DNA of 64,000 nucleotides from Phormidium ambiguum IAM M-71. Lineage in GTDB: Bacteria > Cyanobacteriota > Cyanobacteriia > Cyanobacteriales > Aerosakkonemataceae. Positions within the stretch are counted from its first letter, which is position 1. Each line of letters opens with the position of its first letter. Shown here in pieces: positions 51,130 to 59,189 of this stretch. The notes below the pieces were generated by a model that saw only the letters and a program-made list of their open reading frames with translations, was not told the origin of the DNA and searched no databases. Location: positions 124,001-188,000 of the forward strand of contig NZ_MRCE01000015.1 of assembly GCF_001904725.1 (NCBI RefSeq), in the 5' to 3' direction. A program made the position numbers and the translations under genes.

Positions 51130-53634
51130 TTAGCTTTCTTCTACCTTTGCCAACTGTTGTCTAGCAGCTTCTAAAATTAACCTTTGTTCCGCACGGACGA
51201 TCGCATTATGCGTAAATTCCACCGCATCCAAACTAACAGAAATAGAAGTAATTCCCCATCTTACCAAATGCTCAATTAACTCTGGATGTTGTCCAGGTGC
51301 TTGTCCACAAATTGAACAAGGAATTCCCAGTTGTTTTGCCTTGGCAATTAATTGGCGAATTGCTTGCATCACAGCCGGATGACGTTCATCAAAAGCAGCA
51401 GCCATTTCCGATCGATCCCGATCGACACCTAACAAAAGTTGCGTCAAATCATTAGTCCCAATCGAAATGCCCATACAACCAGCTTTCACATATTCAGGAA
51501 GTAAAAACAGCACCGAAGGAACTTCCGCCATCATCCACAGCTGAAATTTTGCACAGGAAAAAAGACCAGATTCCGCAATCCGACGACGGCAAAAAGCAAA
51601 TTCCTCCACCGTGCGAACAAAAGGCAGAATCATATTGACATTTGTGTAACCTGATTGGAAAACTGCTTGCAAAACTTCTAATTCCAAATCAAAAAAAGTT
51701 GGGTCTTGCAAATAAGCAAAAGTTCCCCGCATCCCTAACATGGGATTAACTTCTTTAGTTGATGGAGGAAACATATTTTGAAACTCGTGCGATCGCCAAT
51801 CCAAAGAACGATAAAATACCGGACGCGGCGCAAAAGCGATCGCAAACTGACAAACAGCGTCTGTCAACTTTTCTACTAACTGTTCTCGATGTCCAGAATT
51901 TAACCACCGAGTTGGATGTTGTCCTTCCAAAACATCCAATAACATCAACTCTGAACGTAATAAACCGACACCATCTACAGGTAAACTAGCCGCTCGTTCA
52001 ATAGTACTTGGTTGACTAAGATTTACCATTAATTGAGTTGCCATCAGCGATGGTAGATTCAACGTTTGGAATCTTTCTTGATCCCCTAACTCCACAGTAG
52101 ACTTTTGACTCCTATTTTTCTGTTTCTTTAACTCTAAATCCCGATCGTTGTCTAAATGTACTTCTCCGCGATCGCCATCCACCAGCAAAAAATCACCTGT
52201 TTGGATCATTTTTGTCACATTGGATACACCAACAACAGCAGGAATTCCCAATTCTCTAGCAATAATCGCCGCATGGCAAGTCATTCCCCCCTGTTCCGCC
52301 ACAACTCCCGCCGACTTTCGCAGCAAAGGTAGCCAATCTGGATGTAAATGTTTCAAAACTAAAATTTCCCCAGCCGGAATCCTTTCCCAGTCTTGAGTCG
52401 GAAAATCATTCACTACTTGCGCTGGCGCGATCGCTCTACCCCCAGCCGCCCCTAACCCTTTAAAAACTTGAATCAGCGCAGGTTTACTAGTAAAACTTTG
52501 CTTCACCTCAGCATCATTTGTAGCTAAAAGCGAACTTTTTCCTCTATCTGCTTCTGATGGAATTTCCTTTTTAATTACGCTCTCACTTCGCTGTTCATAA
52601 CTTTCAATTTGCGTTAGATAAAACTTAGGTTCTCCACTTTCAGATTCGTTACCGAACAGCATCCAACCCGCCGACAAAGCTACACCTACTTCAGCAGTTA
52701 ATTGATTACCCAATTCTATCAAATTTCGTAAATAATTAGCTGACAAAACATATTGTTTTTGTTGCTCTTCACTTAGTAAATAAATTTGTAAGGGTGGATT
52801 CACTGCTACTTGATTCCATCTTTCCGCAATTGGTGGAGCGGAGTTTTCCCACAACCGATAAGCAAGATTTTTTACCCCAAGTTTTTGGTTCAGAATCGCA
52901 CCATTTTCTGGTTGTACTTCGTAAAAATCAGGTAAAACCTCACCCTTAATTAAAGACATTTCCAACCCCCAAGTTGCTTGAATTTCATAAGCAGAAGGTT
53001 GTCTCATGGAAGCAGTTTGGGAAATAAAACCCCCGGTTCGTAGCCAACCGCTAGCCAAACAGTTTTGTAGTGGTTGGACTAAGATTGCTAAATTAATTTT
53101 TGGCAATTGAATACCCAGACGTTGCCAATAAAGTAAACTTCTGGCGCGGAATAACTCTGCCCAAGTTAGTTTTAACGCATTAGCGATCGCCTCAGCTGAT
53201 AAACCACAAACATGACTTTCCCACAACCCAGAAAGATTTACCGATGAATACTCACCTAATTGAGATGGTAAAGCCAACGAAGGGCGAAAAATCACAGCAT
53301 TTCCGGGTAAATTACGACAAATCCCCACTAATTCGTCCAACCACGCCTCTGGTAATGCCGTAGCAATAATCTCCCGGCGAATATGTTGCGCCACTAATTG
53401 CAATTGTCGCGGGTTATCTACATCCAAATGTAGAGCCGAATTCGCCAAATCAGCAAAAAATGGATCTAACCACTCGATAGAAGCTAAAAATTGGCGCAAT
53501 ACAGGAGCTTTAACTACAAAACCAGAGATTACAGGATAACCCCTGTGAGTTAGTTGGCTCAAGTAAAAAGCCTTTTCGCCTACAGCGAGGCGATCGTCAA
53601 ACCGAATTTGGTCAAGCCAGAGAAAATCATCCAC
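51130..53634 (-). CDS. PEP synthase-like protein with divergent ATP domain
   Basis: The 834-residue protein has the three-part layout of phosphoenolpyruvate synthase: an N-terminal ATP-grasp-like part (about 15-340), a swivelling phosphohistidine domain with the motif GGMTCHAAIIARELGIPAVV, and a C-terminal PEP-binding barrel (LGMRGTFAYLQ, then SIGTNDLTQLLLGVDRDR and CSICGQAPGQHPE with the catalytic Cys). The ATP-binding region is divergent: the normal arginine motif is replaced by IFRPSLALPSQLGEYSSV. It may therefore be a paralogue with altered nucleotide binding rather than the housekeeping PpsA. The last codon abuts a MITE-like element. Confidence 0.78.
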   Translation of the reverse strand: MDDFLWLDQIRFDDRLAVGEKAFYLSQLTHRGYPVISGFVVKAPVLRQFLASIEWLDPFFADLANSALHLDVDNPRQLQLVAQHIRREIIATALPEAWLDELVGICRNLPGNAVIFRPSLALPSQLGEYSSVNLSGLWESHVCGLSAEAIANALKLTWAELFRARSLLYWQRLGIQLPKINLAILVQPLQNCLASGWLRTGGFISQTASMRQPSAYEIQATWGLEMSLIKGEVLPDFYEVQPENGAILNQKLGVKNLAYRLWENSAPPIAERWNQVAVNPPLQIYLLSEEQQKQYVLSANYLRNLIELGNQLTAEVGVALSAGWMLFGNESESGEPKFYLTQIESYEQRSESVIKKEIPSEADRGKSSLLATNDAEVKQSFTSKPALIQVFKGLGAAGGRAIAPAQVVNDFPTQDWERIPAGEILVLKHLHPDWLPLLRKSAGVVAEQGGMTCHAAIIARELGIPAVVGVSNVTKMIQTGDFLLVDGDRGEVHLDNDRDLELKKQKNRSQKSTVELGDQERFQTLNLPSLMATQLMVNLSQPSTIERAASLPVDGVGLLRSELMLLDVLEGQHPTRWLNSGHREQLVEKLTDAVCQFAIAFAPRPVFYRSLDWRSHEFQNMFPPSTKEVNPMLGMRGTFAYLQDPTFFDLELEVLQAVFQSGYTNVNMILPFVRTVEEFAFCRRRIAESGLFSCAKFQLWMMAEVPSVLFLLPEYVKAGCMGISIGTNDLTQLLLGVDRDRSEMAAAFDERHPAVMQAIRQLIAKAKQLGIPCSICGQAPGQHPELIEHLVRWGITSISVSLDAVEFTHNAIVRAEQRLILEAARQQLAKVEES

Positions 53635-54030
53635 AGATAAACAGAAAAATTATCATAATATTTTATTTTCTCTTTTTATTTGTGCCATGATGTCTCCAGG
53701 TTTTCCCCTAATTGTGCCAAAACCATTAATACAAAAAGGCAGAGGGTAGAAGGAAAAAACCGTAAACACAAGGTTTCCGGTCTTTTATCTTGTCTTAACC
53801 ACCTTAGCAATTGCTGTAAAAAATAAGATAGGCATAAATTATGCACCTATTTAGTTTTTCCGATCTTTTAGCTCAAAACCCTGGCTTTTGTGGGCAAAAT
53901 AGTCCCAAAAATTTTTTCCCTTGGAGGCTTGGAGTTTGGGAGTCTTTCTGAAAGTTGCAGAATTAGTCATAAATTGTTACACTAATTCGCCAAAATCAAA
54001 GCAATATTTTAACTCTAAGGAACTACAACA
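53635..54030. other. Intergenic region with composite repeat A
   Basis: This 396-base stretch has no gene. It contains heptamer units (53727-53748), then an AAAAA run and the sequence CTTAACCACCTTAGCAATTG (53795-53814). The same order, in reverse complement and about 70 percent similar by eye, occurs at 62617-62728. The remainder is AT-rich and likely includes the promoter of the downstream gene. Confidence 0.6.
53727..53817. repeat. Composite repeat A, copy 1
   Basis: GGCAGAGGGTAGAAGG is followed by AAAAAA and a segment ACAAGGTTTCC...CTTAACCACCTT. It corresponds to the reverse complement of 62617-62728, in the same order of parts. Confidence 0.6.
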
Positions 54031-54453
54031 GTGAATGCTGCTCAACAAGCTACTAGCATTGAAGTTGCGAGTAAGATTGCTGCCGTTGTTAATTCATTTA
54101 AGTCTGAGTTTCCCGACGCTAAGGCGGACTTAAAACCTTGGCAAAATGATGCCGATACTAGGGAGTTAGTCGATCCTGATTCGATCGATATTGGCTTTCA
54201 TCTTCCAGGGTGGAGTCGCAGATTTCAATGCCGAAGTATGCTAGTACAAATTCGCTTTCACCAAGATCCAGAGGAAGGTTCGCGGCGAGCGATCGGCATG
54301 GAAATTGCAGGTTTTAATCATCAAGGATTAGCTTGGCGATTTTCTACCGTAGAAGATTGGAGCATCGTTGGTGAATATCAACCAGTCCCGGAAATGACAG
54401 AAAAATTAAAACGCTTTGGTAGGCAAGCTTTTGAATTATTTAATGCTTCATAA
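54031..54453 (+). CDS. Conserved cyanobacterial protein, unknown
   Basis: The 140-residue protein starts with a GTG at 54031, preceded by AAGGAACT. It is rich in aromatic residues in its second half (FHLPGWSRRFQCRSMLVQIR, then HQGLAWRFSTVEDWSIVGEY) and has no signal peptide or membrane span. Its acid-rich middle (DADTRELVDPDSIDIG) is unusual. I recall similar proteins only from cyanobacteria, with no function. The gene is convergent with the DCC-family gene and monocistronic. Confidence 0.65.
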   Translation: MNAAQQATSIEVASKIAAVVNSFKSEFPDAKADLKPWQNDADTRELVDPDSIDIGFHLPGWSRRFQCRSMLVQIRFHQDPEEGSRRAIGMEIAGFNHQGLAWRFSTVEDWSIVGEYQPVPEMTEKLKRFGRQAFELFNAS

Positions 54454-54465
54454 TTTAATTCCCAT

Positions 54466-54882
54466 TTAGTTTGAGCAACTCTCTGTTCCTTGGCAACCAA
54501 TCGGATATCCCGATCGGTAAGTACTAGCACGTTTGCCAAAAATAGTATAACGATTGTCACGCACTTGTTCGTAAATGCGATCGCCAACCCACTTCACCCC
54601 AGGTAACGCCCGATAAGCTGCTACAAAACCATTTCCCACAGGCAATAACCTGCCAATTTCCTCCGCTGCATCACTCCCTTGCCAACGTTTTTCCGGCGCA
54701 TTAGCATCAATTAAAATCATCCCCATTTCACAATCTTGAGCAGTAATATTAAACTGACTCAAAGTTGCCAAATCCTGCATCGGAGTATAGTGAAACAACT
54801 TACCCCGATCGATACTTTCTAAAACCTGTACCAAACTCACACAAAGATTACAATTCCCGTCGTAAATTACGTAGTAACTCAT
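54466..54882 (-). CDS. DCC-family thiol-disulfide oxidoreductase
   Basis: The 138-residue protein has the DCC (DUF393) signature near the N-terminus: VIYDGNCNLCVSLVQVLESI, where Cys-x2-Cys is the likely redox pair (Cys11 and Cys14). Later motifs GRLLPVGNGFVAAYRALPGV and RIYEQVRDNRYTIFGKR are typical; the C-terminal end contains a further Cys near GCQGTESC. It probably adopts a thioredoxin-like fold. The gene stands alone; its role may be in protein disulfide handling. Confidence 0.87.
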   Translation of the reverse strand: MSYYVIYDGNCNLCVSLVQVLESIDRGKLFHYTPMQDLATLSQFNITAQDCEMGMILIDANAPEKRWQGSDAAEEIGRLLPVGNGFVAAYRALPGVKWVGDRIYEQVRDNRYTIFGKRASTYRSGYPIGCQGTESCSN

Positions 54883-54935
54883 CCTATTTTTGATTTTAGA
54901 TATTAGAAACTATAGCAAAAGACCGAAGAAAGAAA

Positions 54936-55065
54936 GGCAGAAGGCAGAAGGCAGAAGGCAGAAGGTAAAAATTTCCCCTTTTCCCCTTTCCCCTTGTCCC
55001 CCCATCTCCCCATCTCCCCATCTCCCCATCTCCCCATCTCCCCATCTCCCCATCTCCCCAGTCCC
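54936..55065. repeat. Composite repeat B, copy 1
   Basis: Four or five GGCAGAAG units are followed by GTAAAAATTTCCCCTTTTCC, a CCCCTTT-type stretch, then about eight CCCCATCT octamers (55001-55060). The reverse complement of the same order of parts lies at 59005-59165. All of it is intergenic. Confidence 0.8.
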
Positions 55066-55075
55066 CTTTATTTAC

Positions 55076-55570
55076 TTAATCTGCGATCGCCCATCTAATC
55101 GCCGGACGCGAAGATACCACACCCCGGTAATTAATCCTAGTTAAAGTACCAGGACGAAGAGAAGAAAGATCCATCCGAAAAACCACTCTTTGATTGCCAA
55201 AGCGAAACCGATAAATTGGTTCTTCATCCGAAGTAGCTTCCCCTACACAAGAAGCAAATTCCGATTTTAATGGCGCACTAAATTCCACAAATTTAGCCCC
55301 AGAATTACTCAATCTAGCAGCACTAGCAACAACACTAGTATCAGCAATTACTGTATGTTCGCCCCCACCTTCATAACTCCGAAAAGAAGTCCAAAGATTC
55401 ATATTACTGGGGCAATTTCCCGATCGCTTACTTACATTAATAGTTGTATTTGGTCGATTACCAGGAATTGTTGGTGCTGCATTTTCTGAATTTTGCGTAA
55501 TCCCTGGAGTCGCTGCTACTAAAACAGATAAAGCACCCAAAGCTACAACCAAACTCTTGTAGTTTTTCAT
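55076..55570 (-). CDS. Secreted protein, unknown
   Basis: The 164-residue protein has a signal peptide (about 1-26, ending ATPGITQ). The mature part carries two Cys residues (GNCPSNMNLW, residue about 53, and ASCVGEA) that may pair. The core FRSYEGGGEHTVIADTSVVA and the end RINYRGVVSSRPAIRWAIAD look like a small beta-rich fold. I do not recognise a family. It is likely periplasmic or outside the cell. It is divergent from the ion-channel gene. Confidence 0.6.
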   Translation of the reverse strand: MKNYKSLVVALGALSVLVAATPGITQNSENAAPTIPGNRPNTTINVSKRSGNCPSNMNLWTSFRSYEGGGEHTVIADTSVVASAARLSNSGAKFVEFSAPLKSEFASCVGEATSDEEPIYRFRFGNQRVVFRMDLSSLRPGTLTRINYRGVVSSRPAIRWAIAD

Positions 55571-55795
55571 ATTATTACCTAATTGTTTAACTGATATTTG
55601 TCAACTGCCAAATCATGAATTTATTTGGCTCTCCCTCATCATTAAATGACGATTTAAATTCTCGAAAGTTGCCACAGAAATATATTTTTACATAAATTAT
55701 GGTGTCTTTAGCTACAGTCCGCTCAGCCACTGACAGCGAAAATAAAAGTTTATCTCGAAAGCAGCTATTTAGATACTTCTCGGTCGGTCAAGTTT

Positions 55796-57481
55796 ATGAA
55801 ATCCCGAATCATTGTCTGTGGCTTGAGTTCTGCTGGCTATAAAATATATACATTATTGAGACAACAAGGAGCATCTGTCGTAGGTGTGCATCATCAATCC
55901 ATTGCGAATGAAGACTCAATAATTATTGGAGATTTACGAGCAGCTTCTACATTAATTTCCGCCGGAATTCAAGAAGCACATACATTAGTTTTAGCAGCCA
56001 GTGATGAAGCTTTAAATTTAGCAATTCTTACCCAAGCCAGAGTTCTAAATCCACAAATTCGGATTATCAACCGACTATTTAATACTAGTTTAGGCGATCG
56101 CCTCGACAAAATCTTACCCGACCACTTTACTATTAGCGTCGCCGCCTTAGTTGCCCCCGTCTTTGCCTTTGCTGCATTAGGAAATCGTGCCATCGGGCAA
56201 TTACGCTTATTCAATCAAACTTGGCCAATTCACGAAGAATATATTCATGAGTTTCACCCTTGGAAAGGCAGAAAATTAAGCGAACTTTGGGACGATCGAT
56301 CTCGAATGTTAATCTATTACTTACCCGTCAAAGGTCAAATAGATTTAGTTTCAGCCGTAATTTATGACCAAACATTACAAATAGGCGATCGTTTAATTAT
56401 CGGCACCCAACCTAGCATTCGCAACCATCGTCAATCCAGAATTCAAAAACTAATTAAACTCTTCACCAACCTCCGCAGATTTCAACAACACGGACAAGCA
56501 TTAGCCATTGTTACTCTCATCCTCTTAATCACCCTATTTTTTGCCACAACCACCTATATTTTAACTGATTTAAAAATAACTCTAACCGACGCTTTATACT
56601 TTTCCGCAGGCATGATTACAGGTGCCGGAGGCAACGAAAAAGTCACAGAAAATGCCCCCGAAGCTATTAAGTTTTTTACCGTAATTATGATGTTAATTGG
56701 AGCAGGAATCATTGGCATTTTCTACGCCCTCCTTAACGATTTTGTCTTAGGAACTCGCCTCAAACAATTTTGGGATGCTGCCCAAGTTCCCACCAGAAAT
56801 CACTTCATCATCTGCGGACTTGGTGGCATAGGAATGCAAATAGTTAATCAACTACATTCCCAAGGTTATGAAATAGTTGTCATTGAAAAAGACCCCAACA
56901 ATCGGTTTTTAAATACCATTCGTGCGATCGGTGTACCAGTAATTCATGGAGATGCCAGCTTATCCGCAAGTTTAAAAGCAGCCAACATCAACAAAGCCAA
57001 CGCTTTACTCGCCGTCACCAGCAACGATATCGCCAACCTAGAAATTGCCCTAAGCGCCAAAGGCATTAACGCCAAACTACCCGTAGTCGTGCGAAATCAA
57101 GACCCCCAATTTGCTTCCACAGTTCAACAAGTATTTGCATTTGAAGCCGTATTTAGCCCTACCGAATTAGCCGCCCCCGCCTTCGCCGCAGCCGCTTTAG
57201 GCGGCAGAATATTAGGCAATGGAATGACCGGAAATACCCTTTGGGTTGCCCTCGCCACCACCATCACTTCCGCACATCCTTTTTGTGGTAAGCGCGTTAA
57301 AGAAGCCGCCATGACCGCTGATTTTGTTCCCTTATATATGGAAACTAAAACTCAAACTATTCATGGATGGAATCTATTAGAAACAACCTTAACCATAGGA
57401 GATATTCTTTATTTAACAATGCCCGCTACTGAATTAGAACAACTTTGGCGACAAACTCCATCTCAACTTTTAGCTAGTTAA
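55796..57481 (+). CDS. RCK-channel-RCK potassium channel-like protein
   Basis: The 561-residue protein has two nucleotide-binding RCK (TrkA-N) domains, one at each end, around a two-span channel core. RCK1 starts IIVCGLSSAGYKIYTLLRQQ; the membrane part begins near ALAIVTLILLITLFFATTTY, and the pore-like loop reads SAGMITGAGGNEKV (about residues 270-283), where typical potassium channels have TVGYG. RCK2 begins HFIICGLGGIGMQIVNQLHS. The altered filter argues against a classical potassium channel, but the architecture is that of a ligand-gated ion channel. Gating by nucleotide or cation is likely. Single gene. Confidence 0.82.
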   Translation: MKSRIIVCGLSSAGYKIYTLLRQQGASVVGVHHQSIANEDSIIIGDLRAASTLISAGIQEAHTLVLAASDEALNLAILTQARVLNPQIRIINRLFNTSLGDRLDKILPDHFTISVAALVAPVFAFAALGNRAIGQLRLFNQTWPIHEEYIHEFHPWKGRKLSELWDDRSRMLIYYLPVKGQIDLVSAVIYDQTLQIGDRLIIGTQPSIRNHRQSRIQKLIKLFTNLRRFQQHGQALAIVTLILLITLFFATTTYILTDLKITLTDALYFSAGMITGAGGNEKVTENAPEAIKFFTVIMMLIGAGIIGIFYALLNDFVLGTRLKQFWDAAQVPTRNHFIICGLGGIGMQIVNQLHSQGYEIVVIEKDPNNRFLNTIRAIGVPVIHGDASLSASLKAANINKANALLAVTSNDIANLEIALSAKGINAKLPVVVRNQDPQFASTVQQVFAFEAVFSPTELAAPAFAAAALGGRILGNGMTGNTLWVALATTITSAHPFCGKRVKEAAMTADFVPLYMETKTQTIHGWNLLETTLTIGDILYLTMPATELEQLWRQTPSQLLAS

Positions 57482-57500
57482 ATCTCAAAAAAATTTTCAT

Positions 57501-57528
57501 AAAAAAAGCAGCCTTTTATATAGCTGCT
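57501..57528 (-). terminator. Rho-independent terminator on the minus strand
   Basis: AGCAGC (57507-57512) and GCTGCT (57523-57528) form a 6-bp stem with a run of T residues on the minus-strand side. It ends the candidate RNA or any leftward transcript from 58384. Confidence 0.7.
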
Positions 57529-57660
57529 GAGTTAATTTTCACTTACATAGCCTCAAAATGTATAGACGAACCCTGTTGATTCTGTAAAACATACCCTGAG
57601 AGTTTTACGTTTTCCCTAACTAGTACTTTTAGAGTAGCCAAGTTTATTTAGTAAAGGGGA

Positions 57661-57710
57661 AGCTGATGGCCTGGGTTATACAAAATATAAACCTTGCCTA
57701 ACCATCAGCT
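57661..57710. repeat. Perfect hairpin in the intergenic RNA region
   Basis: AGCTGATGG and CCATCAGCT form a 9-bp stem with nested inner pairing GGTTATA / TATAAACC. It is part of the candidate small RNA. Confidence 0.75.
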
Positions 57711-58150
57711 ACTCATAAGGCATCTATCATCTAGGGGTCGTTATTACATAATACTTTTTTTAGCTCAAAATCCAAGTTATTAAAGTGGAAAGAATGTAGT
57801 CTAGCTTTTAAACTTTCACTACCATCTAACTCATAAATCAGCTACATTTTCTTTTTTCAAACTTAGCGAATAGAAGCTGAGAAAATCTGATTATCAGTAA
57901 TTATTCTCAATAAAGCATTCTCATCCTTAGTTTAAAACTATTGCCAATTCTACATTACAGTCATTTTCATGCTTAGATGATTTTGTCAATATCTCCTGTG
58001 TAACTTCTTTTTTAGTTAATTATTTTCTATTATAAACACCAGCAACATCACTCCCAATAAAACATCAGCTTGTCAGCTACTAAATTGAACTTTGTAAGCA
58101 AGGACTAGCCATACTATTTATATATGACCAGCCCAAATCTGTATCTTAAG

Positions 58151-58384
58151 CTACATTTTTCCTTTCTGCATAACTTCTTGAAGATGATGACGAATTTCTT
58201 GCGCTTGTTGCATATCAGACTCCATCAACTTCTTAAACAATTCAACGCAAGGCGCAGACCCAGTTTCTTGGGCATCTTTGATATATGTTTCGTAAGCCTT
58301 TATTGCTTCTGATTTATTTTGCAATACAGTCAGTAAATCATATTCTAGGTTATTGATGACTTGTGAATTGCTATTAACAGCCAT
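58151..58384 (-). CDS. Small helical protein, ferritin-like hairpin
   Basis: The 77-residue protein (start MAVNSNSQVINNLEYDLLTV) is almost entirely helical. The pattern NLEYDLLTVLQNKSEAIKAY, then KKLMESDMQQAQEIRHHLQE, resembles two helices of a ferritin-like or rubrerythrin-type bundle, with Glu and His residues that might bind iron. A single Cys lies in APCVELF. The family appears common in cyanobacteria and has no known function. The gene ends a short leftward unit; a downstream minus-strand terminator lies 600 bases away. Confidence 0.7.
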   Translation of the reverse strand: MAVNSNSQVINNLEYDLLTVLQNKSEAIKAYETYIKDAQETGSAPCVELFKKLMESDMQQAQEIRHHLQEVMQKGKM

Positions 58385-58605
58385 AGCTTTTACCTCGACT
58401 GGATTTCATTACCACATTGACTCACCCAAGACTGTATTTCATCTGTCCGAAAGTGGATAAATTGCTTAGCCTTTCTGCTGTATTGTTCTCTTAGTGCATA
58501 AATATTGCAAAGTCAGACATAATGTATTAGCTTAATGCAAATACTTTCTTGTTTATTAGTCATATCAGCGGTTTTTTAGTCCTGTAAGCCAACAGAAAAC
58601 AGAAC

Positions 58606-59001
58606 ATGACCCAATTACTTGAAGAACTGGAGCCAGCCCAATCAAATATCGTCAATGTTTTTCTGCCTTACTACCGTAATAACAAACGCAATATCCTTCC
58701 CTTAGCACTCAATCTTTATCAAAGAGGTAACTTGGAAGGAGAACGGCAAATTATTGGTGGTGATAACATTCCTTTTGTGGCAACTTGGTCTATTAACAAT
58801 AGCATCCTACCAGCCGACTTAACTCGTTGTCGGATACAATTTGACAGGAACCCTGAATATAGTTACGAAATTACGATCGCAAATTTTGAATTTGTCACTC
58901 ACTTAATCGACGCAATTCTCAACTTCCAACGAGACGGACTATGGGATTTCTCCAAATCCTTCTATTACAGATTACTCCAAGTAAAAGAATTCAACAGATA
59001 G
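58606..59001 (+). CDS. Conserved hypothetical protein
   Basis: The 131-residue protein has no signal peptide or membrane span. It has a hydrophobic core (VNVFLPYYRNNKRNILPLAL) and a C-terminal aromatic stretch (NFEFVTHLIDAILNFQRDGL, then WDFSKSFYYRLLQV). The middle IPFVATWSINNSILPADLTR looks beta-rich. I do not recognise the family beyond unnamed cyanobacterial proteins. The gene is followed directly by a long purine repeat. Confidence 0.6.
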   Translation: MTQLLEELEPAQSNIVNVFLPYYRNNKRNILPLALNLYQRGNLEGERQIIGGDNIPFVATWSINNSILPADLTRCRIQFDRNPEYSYEITIANFEFVTHLIDAILNFQRDGLWDFSKSFYYRLLQVKEFNR

Positions 59002-59004
59002 GGA

Positions 59005-59165
59005 ACAGAGGGGTAGAGGGAAAAGGGGAAAAGGGGGAAAGGGGGAAAGGGGAAAAGGGGAAAGGGGGAAAAGGGGAAAAGGGGAAAAGGGGAAAGGGGG
59101 AAAAGGGGAAAAGGGGAATTTTTACCTTCTGCCTTCTCCTTCTGCCTTCTGCCTTCTGCCTTCCC
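59005..59165. repeat. Composite repeat B, copy 2, with polypurine tract
   Basis: About 95 bases (59020-59115) are almost purely A and G, made of AAAAGGGG-type units, and are followed by ATTTTTACC and CCTTCTG heptamers. In reverse complement the order of parts is the same as at 54936-55065. The tract could form triplex or G-quadruplex-like structures. Confidence 0.85.
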
Positions 59166-59189
59166 AGTCCCCAGCCCCCAGTTCCTTTT

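Larger units (their letters stand above)
57501..57741 (-). ncRNA. Candidate small RNA with three hairpins
   Basis: The minus strand carries a possible promoter (TTGGAT at 57775-57770, TATTAT at 57753-57748, 16-base spacer), then a perfect 9-bp stem AGCTGATGG / CCATCAGCT (57661-57669 and 57702-57710) with an inner stem near GGTTTATA, then a 7-bp stem GTAAAAC / GTTTTAC (57584-57590 and 57602-57608), and finally a canonical terminator AGCAGC-TATATAAAAG-GCTGCT-TTTTTT ending at 57501. No open frame of any size fits. The class is unknown; it does not look like 6S RNA or tmRNA by eye. A long 3' leader of the gene at 58151 is the alternative. Confidence 0.45.
57482..58150. other. Long intergenic region between convergent genes
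   Basis: This 669-base stretch lies between two convergent genes, so it is not a promoter region. It contains the candidate RNA at 57501-57741 and a hairpin terminator on the minus strand. The remainder (57770-58150) is AT-rich with no convincing gene; a 20-codon frame with an upstream AGGAG at 57927-57989 on the minus strand is too short to call. Confidence 0.5.

Noticed and set aside
54936..55065. Heptamer and octamer tracts as a CRISPR array
   Set aside because: The units are 7-8 bases with no spacers.
57927..57989. 20-codon frame on the minus strand with AGGAG and TTG start
   Set aside because: Too short, uses a weak start codon and ends in an AT-rich region; no homology pattern is visible.
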